DNA from: Sabellastarte sp. h YS-2021
Lineage: Eukaryota > Annelida > Polychaeta > Sabellida > Sabellidae
Reading direction: 5' to 3'
DNA length: 64,000 nucleotides
Assembly: GCA_964017235.1 (NCBI GenBank)
Contig: OZ024931.1
Coordinates: forward strand, 108,456,221 to 108,520,220
Positions 33,533-46,750 of this stretch are shown piece after piece (the stretch's first letter is position 1; every line of letters begins with the position of its first letter). Under the pieces are notes generated by a model, which made no database searches, was not told where the DNA came from, and worked only from the letters and a program-made list of their open reading frames with translations. The position numbers were made by a program, and so were the translations under genes.

Positions 33533-36435
33533 GTAAGCTCTGACTTTAATTTACAGGAACTTGGAGTAATTTTATGATGCTTTTGACACAAATATACCTT
33601 TTAAATATTCTCAACACAAATAGATAAATGGCGATAGGCCAATCAATATACAGCTTAGAAATTAGTATTTTATGTTAGTGTTTTTGATTGGCTAAAATGA
33701 TCTCAATATTTGAATTATCTTTCGTACTTATTTTAACTAATCTGCCATTATACCAGAAGACTGTCACCAAATTGTTAAAATTGCAAACTCGAGGACTTCT
33801 ATTTTTCATATAAAGGGTAGACACTCCCCTTAGGTACACCCAAGACAAAAATGCAAGCAAGTGGGATTATGCATTATTTTTTATCATATAATACACATTT
33901 AAATTTATATATGTGACTACCAAAATAACTTTAATATAGTTGTATATATCTATGTAAATATAACATTAAATCCAACATAAATACAATATGTTAATACATC
34001 TAACCCAAGATCCAGAAGTGGTAGATCCCCGACTTTCACCTCACTTTGTGGTCATCCAGTGCCCCATGTAAGGTCAAGCAAAGGTCAAAGTAACCTCCAG
34101 GTCCAAGGAAACGAATACACTGTAAAAATTAGCAACCAGGCACAGGTCAAAGGTCATCACACGAATCCCAGTACCTCAAGGACAAGTAATACCAAGCACA
34201 GGTCATAGGTCTTGGCAAAACCAGGTCATGAGGTCATCAAGTGCAGTCCCAGATGAACTCCTACCCACTGGAATCTGTGCAAGAGATGTTTAACAAAAGA
34301 ATATGCATATGTATAACTATATTATCACATATATGGAAGTTATATATGGGAAGCCGCTATATGAGTATATTATTGTTGAGCAATTACCAAGTGACAATGT
34401 ACAATGTCATGAAATAATATAGAAGTACATAATGTAATCGCATTAATGATAAAATAGTATAAATTCTCAAGAAAAATTATAATGCCATACAGTTCATAAA
34501 AATTAGCATAAAAATTTTAAACTCTAGAGTCCGAATCCTACGGAAGCTCTGGACTGCCAAACCTTTTTTTATATACTAACTTGAATATACCAGTTAGTTA
34601 ACTATAAGCTGTACAGTTTCGTAACAAACACATGTTTGGCAGATAATGCATCTGTAGTTCATGTGGTGTATAAATTATACATAATTCAATAAAATACTTA
34701 AAAAACCCTACAAGTATATGGGTAGCTAATAGTCAAACAACACCCAAAAATCCACCACATCACCGAGCAAATGTTTGTGTAGTTAATGTAGATTCAAATT
34801 GTTTATAGTCTAGTCTGCAAAGCACTAATGAGGAAGCACAAACCTCCCAGGCAAAGTTGCTGTCTGTGGTGATGAAGAGCACAGATACTGTGAGGACTAA
34901 CCAAACTACTGTCCATCAGTTAGGAAGGCAACAGCACACTGCACCAGTACACTAAACGATTGCATTGTTTATGTCCTCTGGGAATGAGCAAAGAACTATA
35001 ATTCTTAAATTACATAGCACTCTCTAAGAGACTAACATTGATGATACAAGATGGTTGTCCTGTCAGTAAGTCAAGACACTGACAAATCACATGATAACAA
35101 TAATTTTATATACCCATGTATCTGGTAAAATGTGGTTATTCCATGATGACTAACCTTCATAATTGATGAGGCGATGATGGTGGGTGGCTAGCCACCAGCC
35201 TCAGTCATAAGCAGGCAATAGGCCATTGTCCAGTAAATAGAGTGAGGGATAACCAGGTTGGGTGAGTACAAAACATAAGAAAACACCCGATGATTTTAGT
35301 AAAATTGAACAGCAATACTGACCACGAACATACTTCTGAGAGCTGAGACCATCCAGCAAAGATGCCTTAAAGTGCTCATTAAGTGGAACATCAGAAGAAG
35401 AAAGTGTGACCCCAGTAGGCATCACCAGGGCACAATGAGCATGAAGTAGCCGGGGAGATAAGACACGTCACAATCAGGAAGCACAGAAGGACCATCCAGA
35501 ACACCAGGAGCATCTGAAACAAGGAGTCTAGCATTGGCAAAAACGGGGTGGGCACCACTGAGGGTGGGTCAATTTTCTTGATGCTCACTGCTCTGTGTTC
35601 AATGTCAAGGTGGCAGCTTGAAGGGCTGAAGGTCACGGACAGGAGCCAATGTGAGAGTAGGTCAGCCAACAGTGTCATCAACATGATACCTAAAATTGTG
35701 TTTAAGGTGGAACCCACATTAGTGGGCCCCGAGACATCAAAATGGGCACTTTTTCTTGGGCACTTTGTGCTATATTCACACCAAGGAAGCATGTTTGGTC
35801 GAAAAAATATTTTTAATCTTGCATATTATACTGTATAGTCCAACATCTTGGGTCATCTCTATTTTCTTTGTTCCTTTTCCACCATTGAACTACAGCTGCG
35901 AATTGTGTATTCACGATTTTAGCATTTGGTAGAACTTGTTGTTTTAAGCATTTTCTTTGCATTTAAGAGAGTTCCTAAGAGATAAATAGGTGAAATGTAA
36001 GAATTTCAATTCCAACGCGTTTTTATTCCTAAGTCTTTTTATTACCATAGCATAACATGAAATATTGCCATGTTTGTTGTCAGAATTTAGTATTTTGTGA
36101 AACCAACAAAGCTGTATTTAGCTGTGTTGGGATCATTGAGAGATTAATGAGTAAAATGTGAAACAATGAGTGTTTTGAAGCATTTCTTTTGCTTGGAATC
36201 GTAATTTACAATCGAGTGTATTTATAAAAACATGAGTATGACAGTGAGGTATCCATTTATTAATAGAGTAGAGACGTATCTCCTCATTAAGTTAGGCAAC
36301 AAAATTGCAAAATGAAAATGTAAGCTATTAAACTTATGGTATGCACCATTTTGTTTTGAAAATTTAACCCACTCCAAACCAAGCCATGTATAATCTGTAG
36401 GAGTTTGGGTAGGTACAGCTATTTTAATTTGACAG
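33533..36435 (+). other. Gene B intron 7
   Basis: A 2.9 kb intron. It holds an AGGTCA-rich stretch (34069-34236). From about 35770 on it aligns with gene A intron 7. The part 34260-35760 is absent from gene A and matches nothing I recognise; its minus-strand open frame of 133 codons at 35391-35792 shows no known motif. Confidence 0.55.
34069..34236 (+). repeat. AGGTCA-rich repeat
   Basis: At least seven AGGTCA hexamers, all in the same orientation, lie in about 170 bp, including a perfect DR1 (AGGTCAAAGGTCA at 34144-34156). It is probably a relative of the TGACCT-bearing satellite at 31033, read on the other strand. Confidence 0.7.
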
Positions 36436-36539
36436 AACTGTGGCAGTGAGGTATCCAGTTACCAAGTATCATCTACTGGAGGATGAAACACCCACACAAG
36501 AGGAAGACATGAAAGCAACAAACAAAAAATACCGTATCA
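36436..36539 (+). CDS. Gene B exon 8
   Basis: The acceptor is tttgacag and the donor is ATCA|gtaagt. It encodes TVAVRYPVTKYHLLEDETPT and a charged tail ending KKYRI. Length and phases equal gene A exon 8. Confidence 0.86.
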
Positions 36540-37246
36540 GTAAGTGAAGCCACAGAGTCCATAATTATCAAATTGTGCAATGTCATGTCAAATACAAGAT
36601 ATAAAAGCCAGGTTGTGCCTATTAACAGCAGGTAGCACTGAAATTTTTTTTTAAAAATTCTATCCAGATCAGATACGAGATAATCAAACCTGATCAAGAT
36701 CAATTTTCAGGAGGATCAAGTCACATGCAGTCCCCATCTTGTGTGGAATTAACCCTAATCTGACAAATAGCTTATGGTTATTGTGACAAAGTATAATCTT
36801 AATCCGACATATAGTTCTTTGAGTTATGTGCATGGACAGACAAGAGGACTCGATTACATAACCTTGTTCCTCCCTGTTAGGGACAAGGGTAAGTAAGGTT
36901 GTATATCATGGACATTTTTGGTGCAGCACCAGGCAAACTATTTCAGCATGCACCCATAAAATTTGTTATGGCTGAGTCCCACTGTTAAGACTTTGCTTCC
37001 CGACTACCCCGAGTTTGCACTTGGGAGCAATACAACTTGCAAAAGTTAATGCTAGGAGCCCAATCTTAGCAAAACTGGCCGTCCCATTTTTTTCACCGAA
37101 CACTAAAATTCATTGCAACCTTTTTCACTTATTTTTATTTAAGGCCAAATACACGGCGTGTACTTGTCATTTGAATTTGCAAATTATGACCAAACTTTGA
37201 AATCTTCGTACATTTATGTATATTTATTTTTTTGTTTTTTTTTTTT

Positions 37247-37466
37247 AGGGGTTTTACATCGCTTTCAACACTGTACAGGTCATGTCATGAGGGGTAGTTG
37301 GGCAGGCAGAGGAAACCAGTACATACAGTTGGTCAAGGTTCTGTACTGTAAACTGCTGACCAACGATAAGCAACTACCAGCTTTCCCACTCGAGGCCAGG
37401 CCGGGAACCGAACCCCGGTCTCAGAGATGGGAGGCAAGAGTGTTACCACTCTGCCACCGTGGCCCC
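37247..37466 (-). repeat. SINE family 1 copy, minus strand
   Basis: Read on the minus strand, it starts GCCACGGTGGCAGAGTGGTA (A-box), has GGGGTTCGGTTCCCGGCC (B-box), continues TTGGTCAGCAGTTTACAGTA and GTACTGGTTTCCTCTGCC, and ends GCGATGTAAAACCCC before a poly-A run. It lies in gene B intron 8. Confidence 0.8.
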
Positions 37467-37961
37467 CTTTATATATATTGAAGATAGCACAACTGATAAC
37501 TACTAAATGTAAAGCCAAATTTCTCATCATGTTATATGCATGCATCATTTGAGTGAGGTTAAATAAAGCCAATATGTGACTAGTATGACCAAAGATCTGT
37601 TGACTATATCACAGATTTTGGTATAACAAAATACATGTATTCAGTGATCTGTCGAAGTTAACCCTGATTTCAGTATCATGAAACTGTGTTTAATAGGTAA
37701 TCTATTGAATATATCACTGCTTTCAATGGCAACAGACTTATTTCAGACTATATAAGTGTTTATGATCCTATATTGATCGATTGTTTTGGTTTAATTTGTT
37801 TTCTACACATTATATTGGTCATACCAGGTCATCACTGGGATTTAAAACCCATGACATGCAAGGTAGGAGTGGAGTATGTCATCGACTTCCACACCTTCTT
37901 CTGTTAATACTGTAATATTAAAACTGCAGTTATCATTTGGATGTTAACTTCTCCTGTTTAG

Positions 37962-38106
37962 GTAGCCACAATGACTGCTTTGTTTCCAGTCCTAACGATG
38001 TGGGGACGTACTTGGACTTTGAGAAGGAGTACCTTTACCTGCAGGCGGATCTTCTCTACTCGAACGTTGGGGGAGAAACATGTAGACTGGATAATCAAAC
38101 ACAGAG
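37962..38106 (+). CDS. Gene B exon 9
   Basis: The acceptor is ctgtttag and the donor is AGAG|gtttca. It encodes SSHNDCFVSSPNDVGTYLDF and SNVGGETCR. The last residues differ from gene A (LDNQTQ against IDTETE). Confidence 0.88.
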
Positions 38107-38312
38107 GTTTCAATATTTTCTTATCTAAAGGTCTCTAATATTTTGGCACTGTAAATAGTGCTTTTACATATGACAAATATCATATAAAGCTACTTATAAC
38201 AAAGTGCTATGATCCATACACATAGATAGAGCTAATATGCCTAAGTATGCTCGGATACAAATGCTATTTAAACTGAAGCAAAGGGTGAATAACCAGACCA
38301 ATAACTGTGTCT

Positions 38313-38526
38313 AATTATTTATTTATTTGGGGTTTTACGTCGCTTGAAACACTATACAGGTCATATCATGATGGGGAAACCAGTACATACAGTTGGTCAG
38401 GGTTCTGTGCTGTAAACTGCCGACCAACGGCAAGCAACTACCAGCTTTCCCACTTCAGGCCGTGCCGGGAACCGAACCCCGGCCTCAGAGGGGGGAGGCG
38501 AGAGTGTTGCCACTCACCGTGGCCCA
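38313..38526 (-). repeat. SINE family 1 copy, minus strand (internal deletion)
   Basis: It has the same order of blocks as the copy at 37247 and a TTATTTATTTATTTGGGG end (tail AAATAAATAAATAA on the minus strand). About 20 bp around the GGGGTAGTTGGGCAGG segment are missing. It lies in gene B intron 9 and is absent from gene A. Confidence 0.8.
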
Positions 38527-38739
38527 AACAACTGTGTGTAATATTGTGACATATATTACAAACTGAAGGAAAATCTTCAATTGTTACAGGTTAAAACAAG
38601 TTTAAAATAATTGGAATAAAATCAAAAATACGATCAATCATGCCCGTCAATTGTGTTTTGAAGCCAGAATGACAGAACAAAGAATTTTTAATAATGTGAA
38701 AAGTTTCTTCTAAACTGAAAGCAAAAATTTGCTCCCCAT

Positions 38740-40130
38740 AAAATAAATTAATAAAGGACAATCGCTACTAAATATGTTTAACATTAAGAATTTCACCAGA
38801 GCTTGAAAATACATTCATCTTGATGCTTTATATCCAGAACAGTGAAGAAATTCGTGGATCACTGATGAAATTTTTTTTTTCAATGTGAAGTTGGAATCTC
38901 CAGTACTTGTTTACAGATGAAAGTTAATCAATCTGGGAACTGTTTGATGGCCCTTACAGAACTAATTATGGTGACTAATTTAATTTATATTGAATAAAAT
39001 TGCCAAAATTGTGACTATTTTGTCCATTATGTTTAATAAGCTATCAGTCACCACTACAACCACTTACACTGATGTATTGTTAATATCAACACAGTTCCTT
39101 TGGACTCAAAAATGTAGCTTACAAACTCATCCCCCTTTTATCTGGTCATATTGCCATAAAAAAGCATTTTCTATGCACAAAACCCAGAAATTTCAAATTC
39201 ATTTATGGTTATATTGTACAATGTTTCAAAAAAACTTCCATAGACACTCAAATCAACAATCTTTGGATGTCAAAAAGGCTGCCATGTTTTTTTCAGGGAT
39301 ATTCTGTTAAAGTGTTGTTTACTTTATTGGGTGTACTGACTGTGATTCTATTTCTCCTGTAAAATATTATTTTGTTCACATTGTAAGACGTAGAATCTAT
39401 ATCAGAACAAATAAAACTTTATTTTTTTATATAACTTCAATAAAATATCATACATAGCCAGGCATAACACAGCTGGTGGAAATGAAGTTTCACAGGACAC
39501 ATGCAGCCATGCATACAGAACTACACATACACACAGAGAAAGACTCTCCAACGTCTGTATTAAATTCACAAGCCAAGAAGTAAGCCAGGTTGGGATAAAA
39601 ATTATTTATTAGTAATAAATACACTATATAACAACACATACTAAAACCCAACACAAATACTAACACATTACTAAGTTAACTAAAACAAAATAATTACTAA
39701 CTACTGAGAATGGTAATACTGTTTTATAACACATATAGAACAAGATCACGTGACTAAGTTACTAAAATTACTAAAAGGTTACTAATGCTTCATTTCTGAC
39801 TGGTTAAAATGTGCAATAAATAATTTGTACTCTATACAAATAGTAATTTCAACCCACAAGTGACCACTACATGTAACATAGTGCTTACTAAGTGGGAAAT
39901 GGTAGTGTTGGCTGGGTTTAAGTGTAATATGATTTACCCAAATAACGTCTGTATTAAATTCAATCACGGACATCTACTGTAAATACAATTGATTTTCATT
40001 GCGCAATAGATATGCGCAATGACAAATGCCGTGATTGTCCTTGAAATTTATTCAAACTGAAAGATAAATATATATCAATTTATTTAAACTAGCTAACATG
40101 TGTGAACGAGCATTGATATCTAGTCTATCA
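38740..40130 (+). other. Sequence in gene B intron 9 absent from gene A
   Basis: About 1.4 kb just before exon 10 has no counterpart in gene A intron 9. It contains a 19 bp exact direct repeat (39550-39568 and 39944-39962, AACGTCTGTATTAAATTCA) and a nested inverted repeat (39961-40037). No protein or RNA signal was recognised. Confidence 0.55.
39961..40037 (+). repeat. Nested inverted repeat
   Basis: The outer arms CAATCACGG (39961) and CCGTGATTG (40029) enclose inner arms CATTGCGCA (39997-40005) and TGCGCAATG (40013-40021) around a 7-base loop. Both pairs are perfect. Confidence 0.85.
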
Positions 40131-40160
40131 GGCTATGCAACAAACTTTCATTTCCTTTAG

Positions 40161-40314
40161 ACATTTATGTTCCAATGTGTTGACTGAGATGAGAGAACTG
40201 CATTATTCATACCTCAACCAAGGGTTCCAGGCGGATGTACTGGACATATGGAAGGAAGATGGTTGTTATGAAAACTTTCACCGGGAAATGGGATACAGAC
40301 TGGTTTTGAAAAGT
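40161..40314 (+). CDS. Gene B exon 10
   Basis: The acceptor is tttcctttag and the donor is AAGT|gtgagt. It encodes HLCSNVLTEMRELHYSYLNQ and DIWKEDGCYENFHREMGYRL. At 154 bp it has the same size and phases as gene A exon 10. Confidence 0.88.
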
Positions 40315-42833
40315 GTGAGTATGATATATATGTGAAATGTGAGTTTTCAAATGAAATTCCAGTATATCTAATACAGTAGTGAAACTGTAGAAATAATTTT
40401 CCTCTTTCTCAATGAAGAGCCATGGGTCACCAGTTGTTTAAGTGTTTAGATCTCCATATAATTTCGCAAAGGTATACCCACAGGAGTGATCAGGGCTAGT
40501 GTGATGATGGTTTAAGCTTCCACTTTTCAGTGCCACTTCTTTACCACAACCAGTTTGAAAAATAAACTTGCTTTCACCCAGACTGTTAATGAGTATTCAT
40601 CCTTCTTTTCTTTCCAATACAATAGGTTTGCAATTGGTACACAAAAATTGTAATGTTATGGTTTAGAATTAAAGAAAAAGCATTGAATTGCAGAGGACAG
40701 TGCAAGAACGTTAGGTGATTTTCATCAGAAACATTTTTTCAATAATATTTGTTCAAGCCTTTGGTTGTGATTATTGGATACAGTGGTATGACCTTTAAAA
40801 AAAGGTAAAATATAAATAATAGATAAAATGTTACCCTTACTAAAAGCCTCATGTACATCTGCTGGTTGGTATTATATTCTTGGACAGAAAATGGGTTATT
40901 GGCTGTGTATATTTTAGTTAGTCACTTGAGAGGTTGTATCTGGACAAATGTTTCTAAACCCCAAATGAATACCATATCATTTATAAAGTCTATAAAACTA
41001 ATGGATTATGTAGCTTATTGGTATAACCATTACTGGCCAGTATAATAATATTTTTGATATTTAAAAAGGAACCACCTCGTGAAATTGACACCTACATCTG
41101 TTATGCCCCAGTTCGATACATGTGACTTATGGGCAAAACTAGCTGATTCATTACTCCAAAGCCTGCTATAACTAGTTTTGTTGAAAAAGTGGAAACACTG
41201 GCAAAACACGACGCATCTCCTGAATAAAAAGAAGTGTATGATCAAAACATTCGCCCTTATGACCTACTGCTGACTGGTGGGATTCATCAAGCGTAGTTGT
41301 AACACTAAGCCCAGTATGTTTTGCATTGTGACTAATTTTCTCATGGGTAAAGATTACTCATTACTTCACATTTCACAGGAGAGTGTACAAGATTAGTCCG
41401 AACACTACAAAGATAAGCACCATAAAAAGTCGTAGCATCTCAAAGACAAGGCATAAGCCATTGAAAATAATGATAATACTTGGGAAAGAAATGCTCATTC
41501 ACAAAGGTCTTTTAATATGTTTAAAACTATCGATGAGCATATACAATTGCTATGATGTCATTACCGACATTTAGAGGTGAAAAGCTAGATCAAACAATCT
41601 ATAAGATTATGCTTGGGACTACATTATTTTGATGTTGAGGTGGCAGGCTTGTGAGAGTGGAGCCAAAGTATTACCCATCCTCTAATTGTCATAAAAAGTC
41701 CAGATTCTATCTTCTTATTTTCTTCCTGGTTTGCTCCTTGCTTTTGAGAACTACAGTAGCCAGATCTGAGTTGCATCTTCTGTGCTTCTTCTTCCATTAA
41801 CTTTACAAGGAGTTTCCCCATTTTGTTTTGTCCTGGCCATGATGCTTTTTTTTACAAATCAATACAAAGAGTCAAGCACAAGATTGCAAAAATGAATTCT
41901 GAAGGCTGACAATACACCTATATTCATCTGTACATAGGCTGTTTTAGTGATCATCTTGTGTAGCTTCTTTGCTTAAGCCTGTTGCCCAAAAAAGTTTCAA
42001 GATGAATGTTAGAAAAAAAATTTCCAGCATAATCTTCATTTATTCAGCTATTTCATAAATGTTTCCAGTCAAGCCTAGCTTCTTGAGTTATTTTATAAAC
42101 ATTTAATTAATGTTTTCAATAAAAACGTTTGCACAGAGAATGTTTATAAAACTTATTTTAAACATTACAACATAAACGTTTACTTGGAAGTGTTTAGAAA
42201 ACCATAAGATAGGGTAAAATAGGTTTTAAAAACGTTTTGTAAATGTTTAAACATTTTAGAACGTTTCTAATGTTTACTGGGAACATATCCAATTGCACTT
42301 TTGAGCTTAATTCCTTGGAAAATTAGAACAGTTCAATTCCTTTGTTCCCCTTTATTGTCACTTTCACCACATTTTCATCAGTTTCACCCTCTCTCAATTT
42401 TGCCCTCATTGGATTGTTTGAGAACACAATGACACTCTGTTTTCTTATTTCAAATTTATTGGCAAAAAGTGTGGCTGTGGATTCATTGTCCTTTAAACAC
42501 TAAGGAATTTACAACTCTCAATTCTTTTGCAAATGTTTTAACACATTTTAAATTCTTTCATTGATTTAAGGTCAGAAATATCTTTAGCTCTACAAAAACA
42601 GGTTCCGCTTTTGATAGTTCCATTGTTTAAAAAACCTTTATCCACTGAACTGAATTGTTGTTTTGTGATAATTTCTGGATAGACTTTTCAAACTAATTTG
42701 AGGAAACAGTTTTGACACTTTCTGTTGATTTCTGTCACAAATTTATGTACAATATTTTGGACAACCTTCTTCAAAGAGTACACTATCATCATACCCAGCT
42801 TTTATAGCAAGCTCCATTTTATTTATTTGGCAG
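40315..42833 (+). other. Gene B intron 10
   Basis: A 2.5 kb intron. The part up to about 41530 aligns with gene A intron 10 but lacks the 106 bp direct repeats. The part 41600-42780 is extra, AT-rich and unrecognised, with a cluster of AACGTTT / AAACATT words at 42090-42280. Confidence 0.55.
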
Positions 42834-42958
42834 GCAAGTCTCCCCGATGAAGTCCAATCTGGGGATGTGTTCTGTTTCACAATAGTCATTGAGAATGTCG
42901 GGTATGCTGCACCAATCAAAAACAGGGATGTGGAACTGGTCTTCAGAGAAGCTGGGAG
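42834..42958 (+). CDS. Gene B exon 11
   Basis: The acceptor is tttggcag and the donor is GGGAG|gtagta. It encodes SLPDEVQSGDVFCFTIVIEN and a tail ending RDVELVFREAG. At 125 bp it has the same size and phases as gene A exon 11. Confidence 0.87.
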
Positions 42959-44060
42959 GTAGTATCAAATTTTGTAAAATTTTGGTTGATTCTATAATGC
43001 ATTAAAATCGTCGTAAATATCAATAGACATGCAATGTTAGCTTTTGTACCTAAAGCCTTTCCACATGAGAGGCCATGTGCTTTAATATTTTTGAAGCACT
43101 CTTTTATATTAAGAACACAACACCAGACAAAGATCTCTTTCTCAACAGTATGATGACGAAAAACCAATATATGGAAACTAAAAAAATCACAATTACAGGA
43201 TCTGAGTCTTACATGCATTTATAGACAGCACCACGTATAGTAGGTAAAATAGGATGAAACTTTTCAAAGGGATCATGCATATGAAATAAGCTTTCCAAAA
43301 TAACTTTGTGGACAAAAGTTAAGTTGTTTTGTTAGAAATGAATGTGTGATTTTTTTAGGCAGAAATGATATGTTCATTCCCCAGATCCTCCCTCCTCTGT
43401 CCCAAGGCGGTAATAAACAACATGAGATTGTAAATTTTATTATGCAAACATTAAATGAGACTGCCAAAAATTATTTTGTCACATGAACACTGAATATAAT
43501 ATATGCTAATGATAATGTATATGTTACAGTGGATATGTGTAGTCAGAGAATATGCGCATTCTCTAGAGCAGACAACGAATACACATATTCTCAAAAATTT
43601 TCAGGGAATATGCCTATCCCCTGGTTTTGTCAAGCAACTGCTTCATGTATTCACTGAATTAAAAACAGCGAATATATGTAATGGGGTATTTTTAAAGCAA
43701 GCACTTTTAAAATTAATGCAATTTTGTGTGGAGATTTAATGGATTATGCATGGCTTCTCTTAAATTAAAATGCATAATAACTAATTCTATAATAAATAAT
43801 TCTTTAATCAGATGGATCATACAAAAGTACACTTAATTTCAAAGGACTTAGGAAGTCAGTTGCATTACTTGAGGGGTTGTGTCTTTTTCTAACCTATTAA
43901 AACATAAATTAATATTTTCAAAATAATATACCGTAACTGGAAGCCTTCCTTAAGCTTCTGTTTTAAAATAAATTGCAACTTGTCTTCCTGTCACAAGTAT
44001 ATAAACTGCACTGTCTCAGGTATTCTCAGTTTTAGATAATTATCTAAATAATGTATCATA

Positions 44061-44384
44061 ATGGAAATTCAAGCTGAAAACAAATTCAAGAGAGTACTGA
44101 AAAATGAGAAGACTTTTATTCCAATGGATGAGTATTACAAGTTAATTGAAATAGTGAAAGCTAACAGCCAACAAAAATTTAAAACGAGATATGAATACTA
44201 CCTTTTAGCAAAGTTGTATCTCAATGTTTTAATTATGGTACTGTTATGTTATCCATTCATGTACGAGGTTTTACAGGTTATATTACATAAAGAAGAAAAG
44301 TTATTCTATGAAAATATCAAGTTGTATTCTCAGTACTTTCTAGTTAGGGAATGCATGTATTCCCTGGTCATCAAAATCAGGTAA
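44061..44384 (+). pseudogene. N-terminal fragment resembling KRBA2/Ginger-type integrase proteins
   Basis: The 107-codon frame begins MEIQAENKFKRVLKNEKTFI and continues YYKLIEIVKANSQQKFKTRY and EYYLLAKL. I recall this opening from single-exon integrase-like (KRBA2/Ginger-related) genes that are common in molluscs. After EYYLLAKL the expected sequence is lost, and no zinc-binding or DDE core follows, so it would be a broken 5' piece. The assignment rests on memory of the family and is tentative. Confidence 0.35.
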
Positions 44385-44699
44385 TAAGCATACATATATC
44401 TGTTAAGACATTTACATTATGTGTAAATCTTAGGTTGTAATTACAATTAAAGATTCTGTTGATAATTTTAAACTGAAAAGTTATCAGTAATGTACTCTTA
44501 GCTATTTGAAATGGCAAAAGATAATTTTTTCCAGTTTATTGCTTCTAGACAAGGATAATATTCTACCCATTTATTTTGACTTGCAAGATTTTTATAGATT
44601 AATTTTATTTTATGCATATACACTTTGTTACTATTTACTTTGGCAATATTTTAAACAGAACTGTGAGATACATGTTTCTAATGAATAATTATTACTTGA

Positions 44700-46750
44700 T
44701 GGGAGATTTCCTATTTTGGATTTTAATAAACTAATAATTTTATTGTATTTCATGTTTCGTATGCCCCTGTGTTGCCAGAATACTCAGAATCAATAGCCTT
44801 GTAACCTTTGGTAATTAAATCATCATGAAAGAGGTTTTCTTTTAAAAGCTCATTGAATGACATTGGTTCAACAGTAACAAAGTTGAAACAGATGAATAGA
44901 AGGTCTGAATAAAAAGATGTTTGTGCTTTAAGCTTAATATTGTTGAACATAGTTTTGTAAAATAATTGTTCCCTACTTAAACCCATTAGATGTTTAGAAA
45001 GAGCTTTCCATTTTGCATTTATTCCATTACAAAACTTTTAATCCACATTATTTGGCAGTTTTAATCATGTCAGTTATAGATACAACTTTTAATCCCCTAT
45101 ATCATAGGACTGAAACAGAATTTGCTTTGAGACCAGATGCTTACCCTTATTCCAAACAAAGTCAAAGAACAATTTTTTTAGATTCATTAGTAATGTTCCA
45201 CATAGAGGAAGGACATATGCAAGGTGTGAAATGTGAGGTAGATCAAGAGATTTCAAAATGGTTATTTTGCCTGTCAAACTTAGGACAACTCTCCCCTGCC
45301 TACATATTTAATATGCTTTTAATCTTGTCTGTTTAATATTCAACTCTATCATTTCCTCTTGATTTGATGCAAACCATATCCCATGGGCTTTAAATGGTTT
45401 ATTGATCCATGAAATGCCCAAGTCATCATTTATGATGACAGACCCTTTATTAAATACTATGAAGGCTTCAACTTTAATCCTGCATAACTATAAAATTCCT
45501 TGAAGAGTTGTAATGCATATTTTACTGTTGTGATACTATTTAGAAATAGGTCGTCATGTGCCAGTTGACAGAGGTTGAAGTTAATACTGTTTAATGAGAT
45601 ACCTTTCACTTGCTTAGAATTGCATATCACACTTGCAATAACTTCTGCAAGTAATAGAAATAAAAGAGCACTTAGGGGACACCATTGTCTTATGCCTTGT
45701 AAAAGCTTAAGAAACTTCGAATAATAGCCATTGTTATTAACACAACTTTCAGTATGATTGTAGATAGTGGAGATCCATTTTTGAAAATTTGGACCAAATC
45801 CATATGATTTTAGGCAACTACTCAAAAAGTTCCAGGGAATGCTATCAAAGGCCTTTTTAAAATCTGCCAACAGAATAATGCAAGAGCATTTGTATAAGTT
45901 TGTATAATCTATTATGTCTGAAATAAGTCTTGTATTTTCTCCACAAAATCTATTTTCCATGTATCCAACTTGGTCTAGGTTTATAATTTCTGGAAGTGCA
46001 ATCTTCAATCCATTCAAAGAACTTTTTTGTCAGTATTTTGTAGTTTGTATTGCGAATGGAGTGAGGGTGCCATGATTTTAAATCTGTCAAGTCTTTTCCC
46101 CTTTTAGGAATTAAGCATACAATGCCCTGCCTCTAGGTTATTGTTAATGTGCCTGATTTGAAAGAGTCATGGTAATTATCAAAAATAATATAAGCAATGT
46201 CATTCCAGAATCTTGTATAAAATTCTATAAGCAGACCATTTGGCCCAGGAGTTTTATTTAAAGGCAGGGATGTTATAGCTGCTTTTATCTCAGCAATAGT
46301 GATAGGTTTCTCACAATTCTCTCTTGAAGGTTCGGAGATTTGAGGTAAATCAAACTTGCTTAAGTATGTTTCATCGCAATCATATTTGAATGCACCCTTT
46401 GATTCAGTATATAGTTCTTAATAAAAAAATTGTTGTTGTTGTCATGCAATATAAACCTACCATTACTGTCATTTAATGTAGAATTAAAATTTATATACAG
46501 GTTATTTGTGACTAAAATTGCAACACCCTTTGCATTGGATCCGCTATGGGAAAAAATATTTTACCACCAAATTCATCCATCCGTTTTGATTCAACGTTGC
46601 AAGTAGAGTGTGTTTCCTGGAGTAGATATATACCTTCACCATTTGTTTTAAGCCACAGAAATAAGCTACTCTTTTGGAGGTGGTGCCCAGACCTCTAGTG
46701 TTGAGACTAAAGAAACTAATACTCTGGTATATTTGTTGAGTCACAGATAT
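44700..46750 (-). mobile_element. L1/Tx1-like LINE remnant
   Basis: On the minus strand, the endonuclease start (ISFFSLNTRGLGTTSKRVAY) is followed after a large internal deletion by RT: AAITSLPLNKTPGPNGLLIE, INLDQVGYMENRFCGENTRL, CIILLADFKKAFDSIPWNFL, GIRQWCPLSALLFLLLAEVI and QLAHDDLFLNS. Then come MTGKITILKSLDLPHISHL and LFFDFVWNKGKHLV of the C-terminal region. Two catalytic-core changes (GIRQGCP to GIRQWCP, ADD to HDD) and several frameshifts show that it is inactive. Limits are approximate. Confidence 0.8.
45457..46017 (-). pseudogene. L1/Tx1-like RT domain, longest open stretch
   Basis: A 186-codon open frame covers RT motifs from PEIINLDQVGYMENRF to the YADD position. Motif A (LLADFKKAFDS) is intact. 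Motif B reads RQWCPLSALLF with Trp replacing the conserved Gly, and the catalytic YADD reads LAHDD. The next codons end at a stop after LKLKPS. It can no longer encode an active polymerase. Confidence 0.8.

Noticed and set aside
35391-35792. 133-codon minus-strand frame
   Set aside because: Hydrophobic but without recognisable motifs; it lies in sequence private to gene B intron 7. Probably chance, or a decayed element that I cannot identify.
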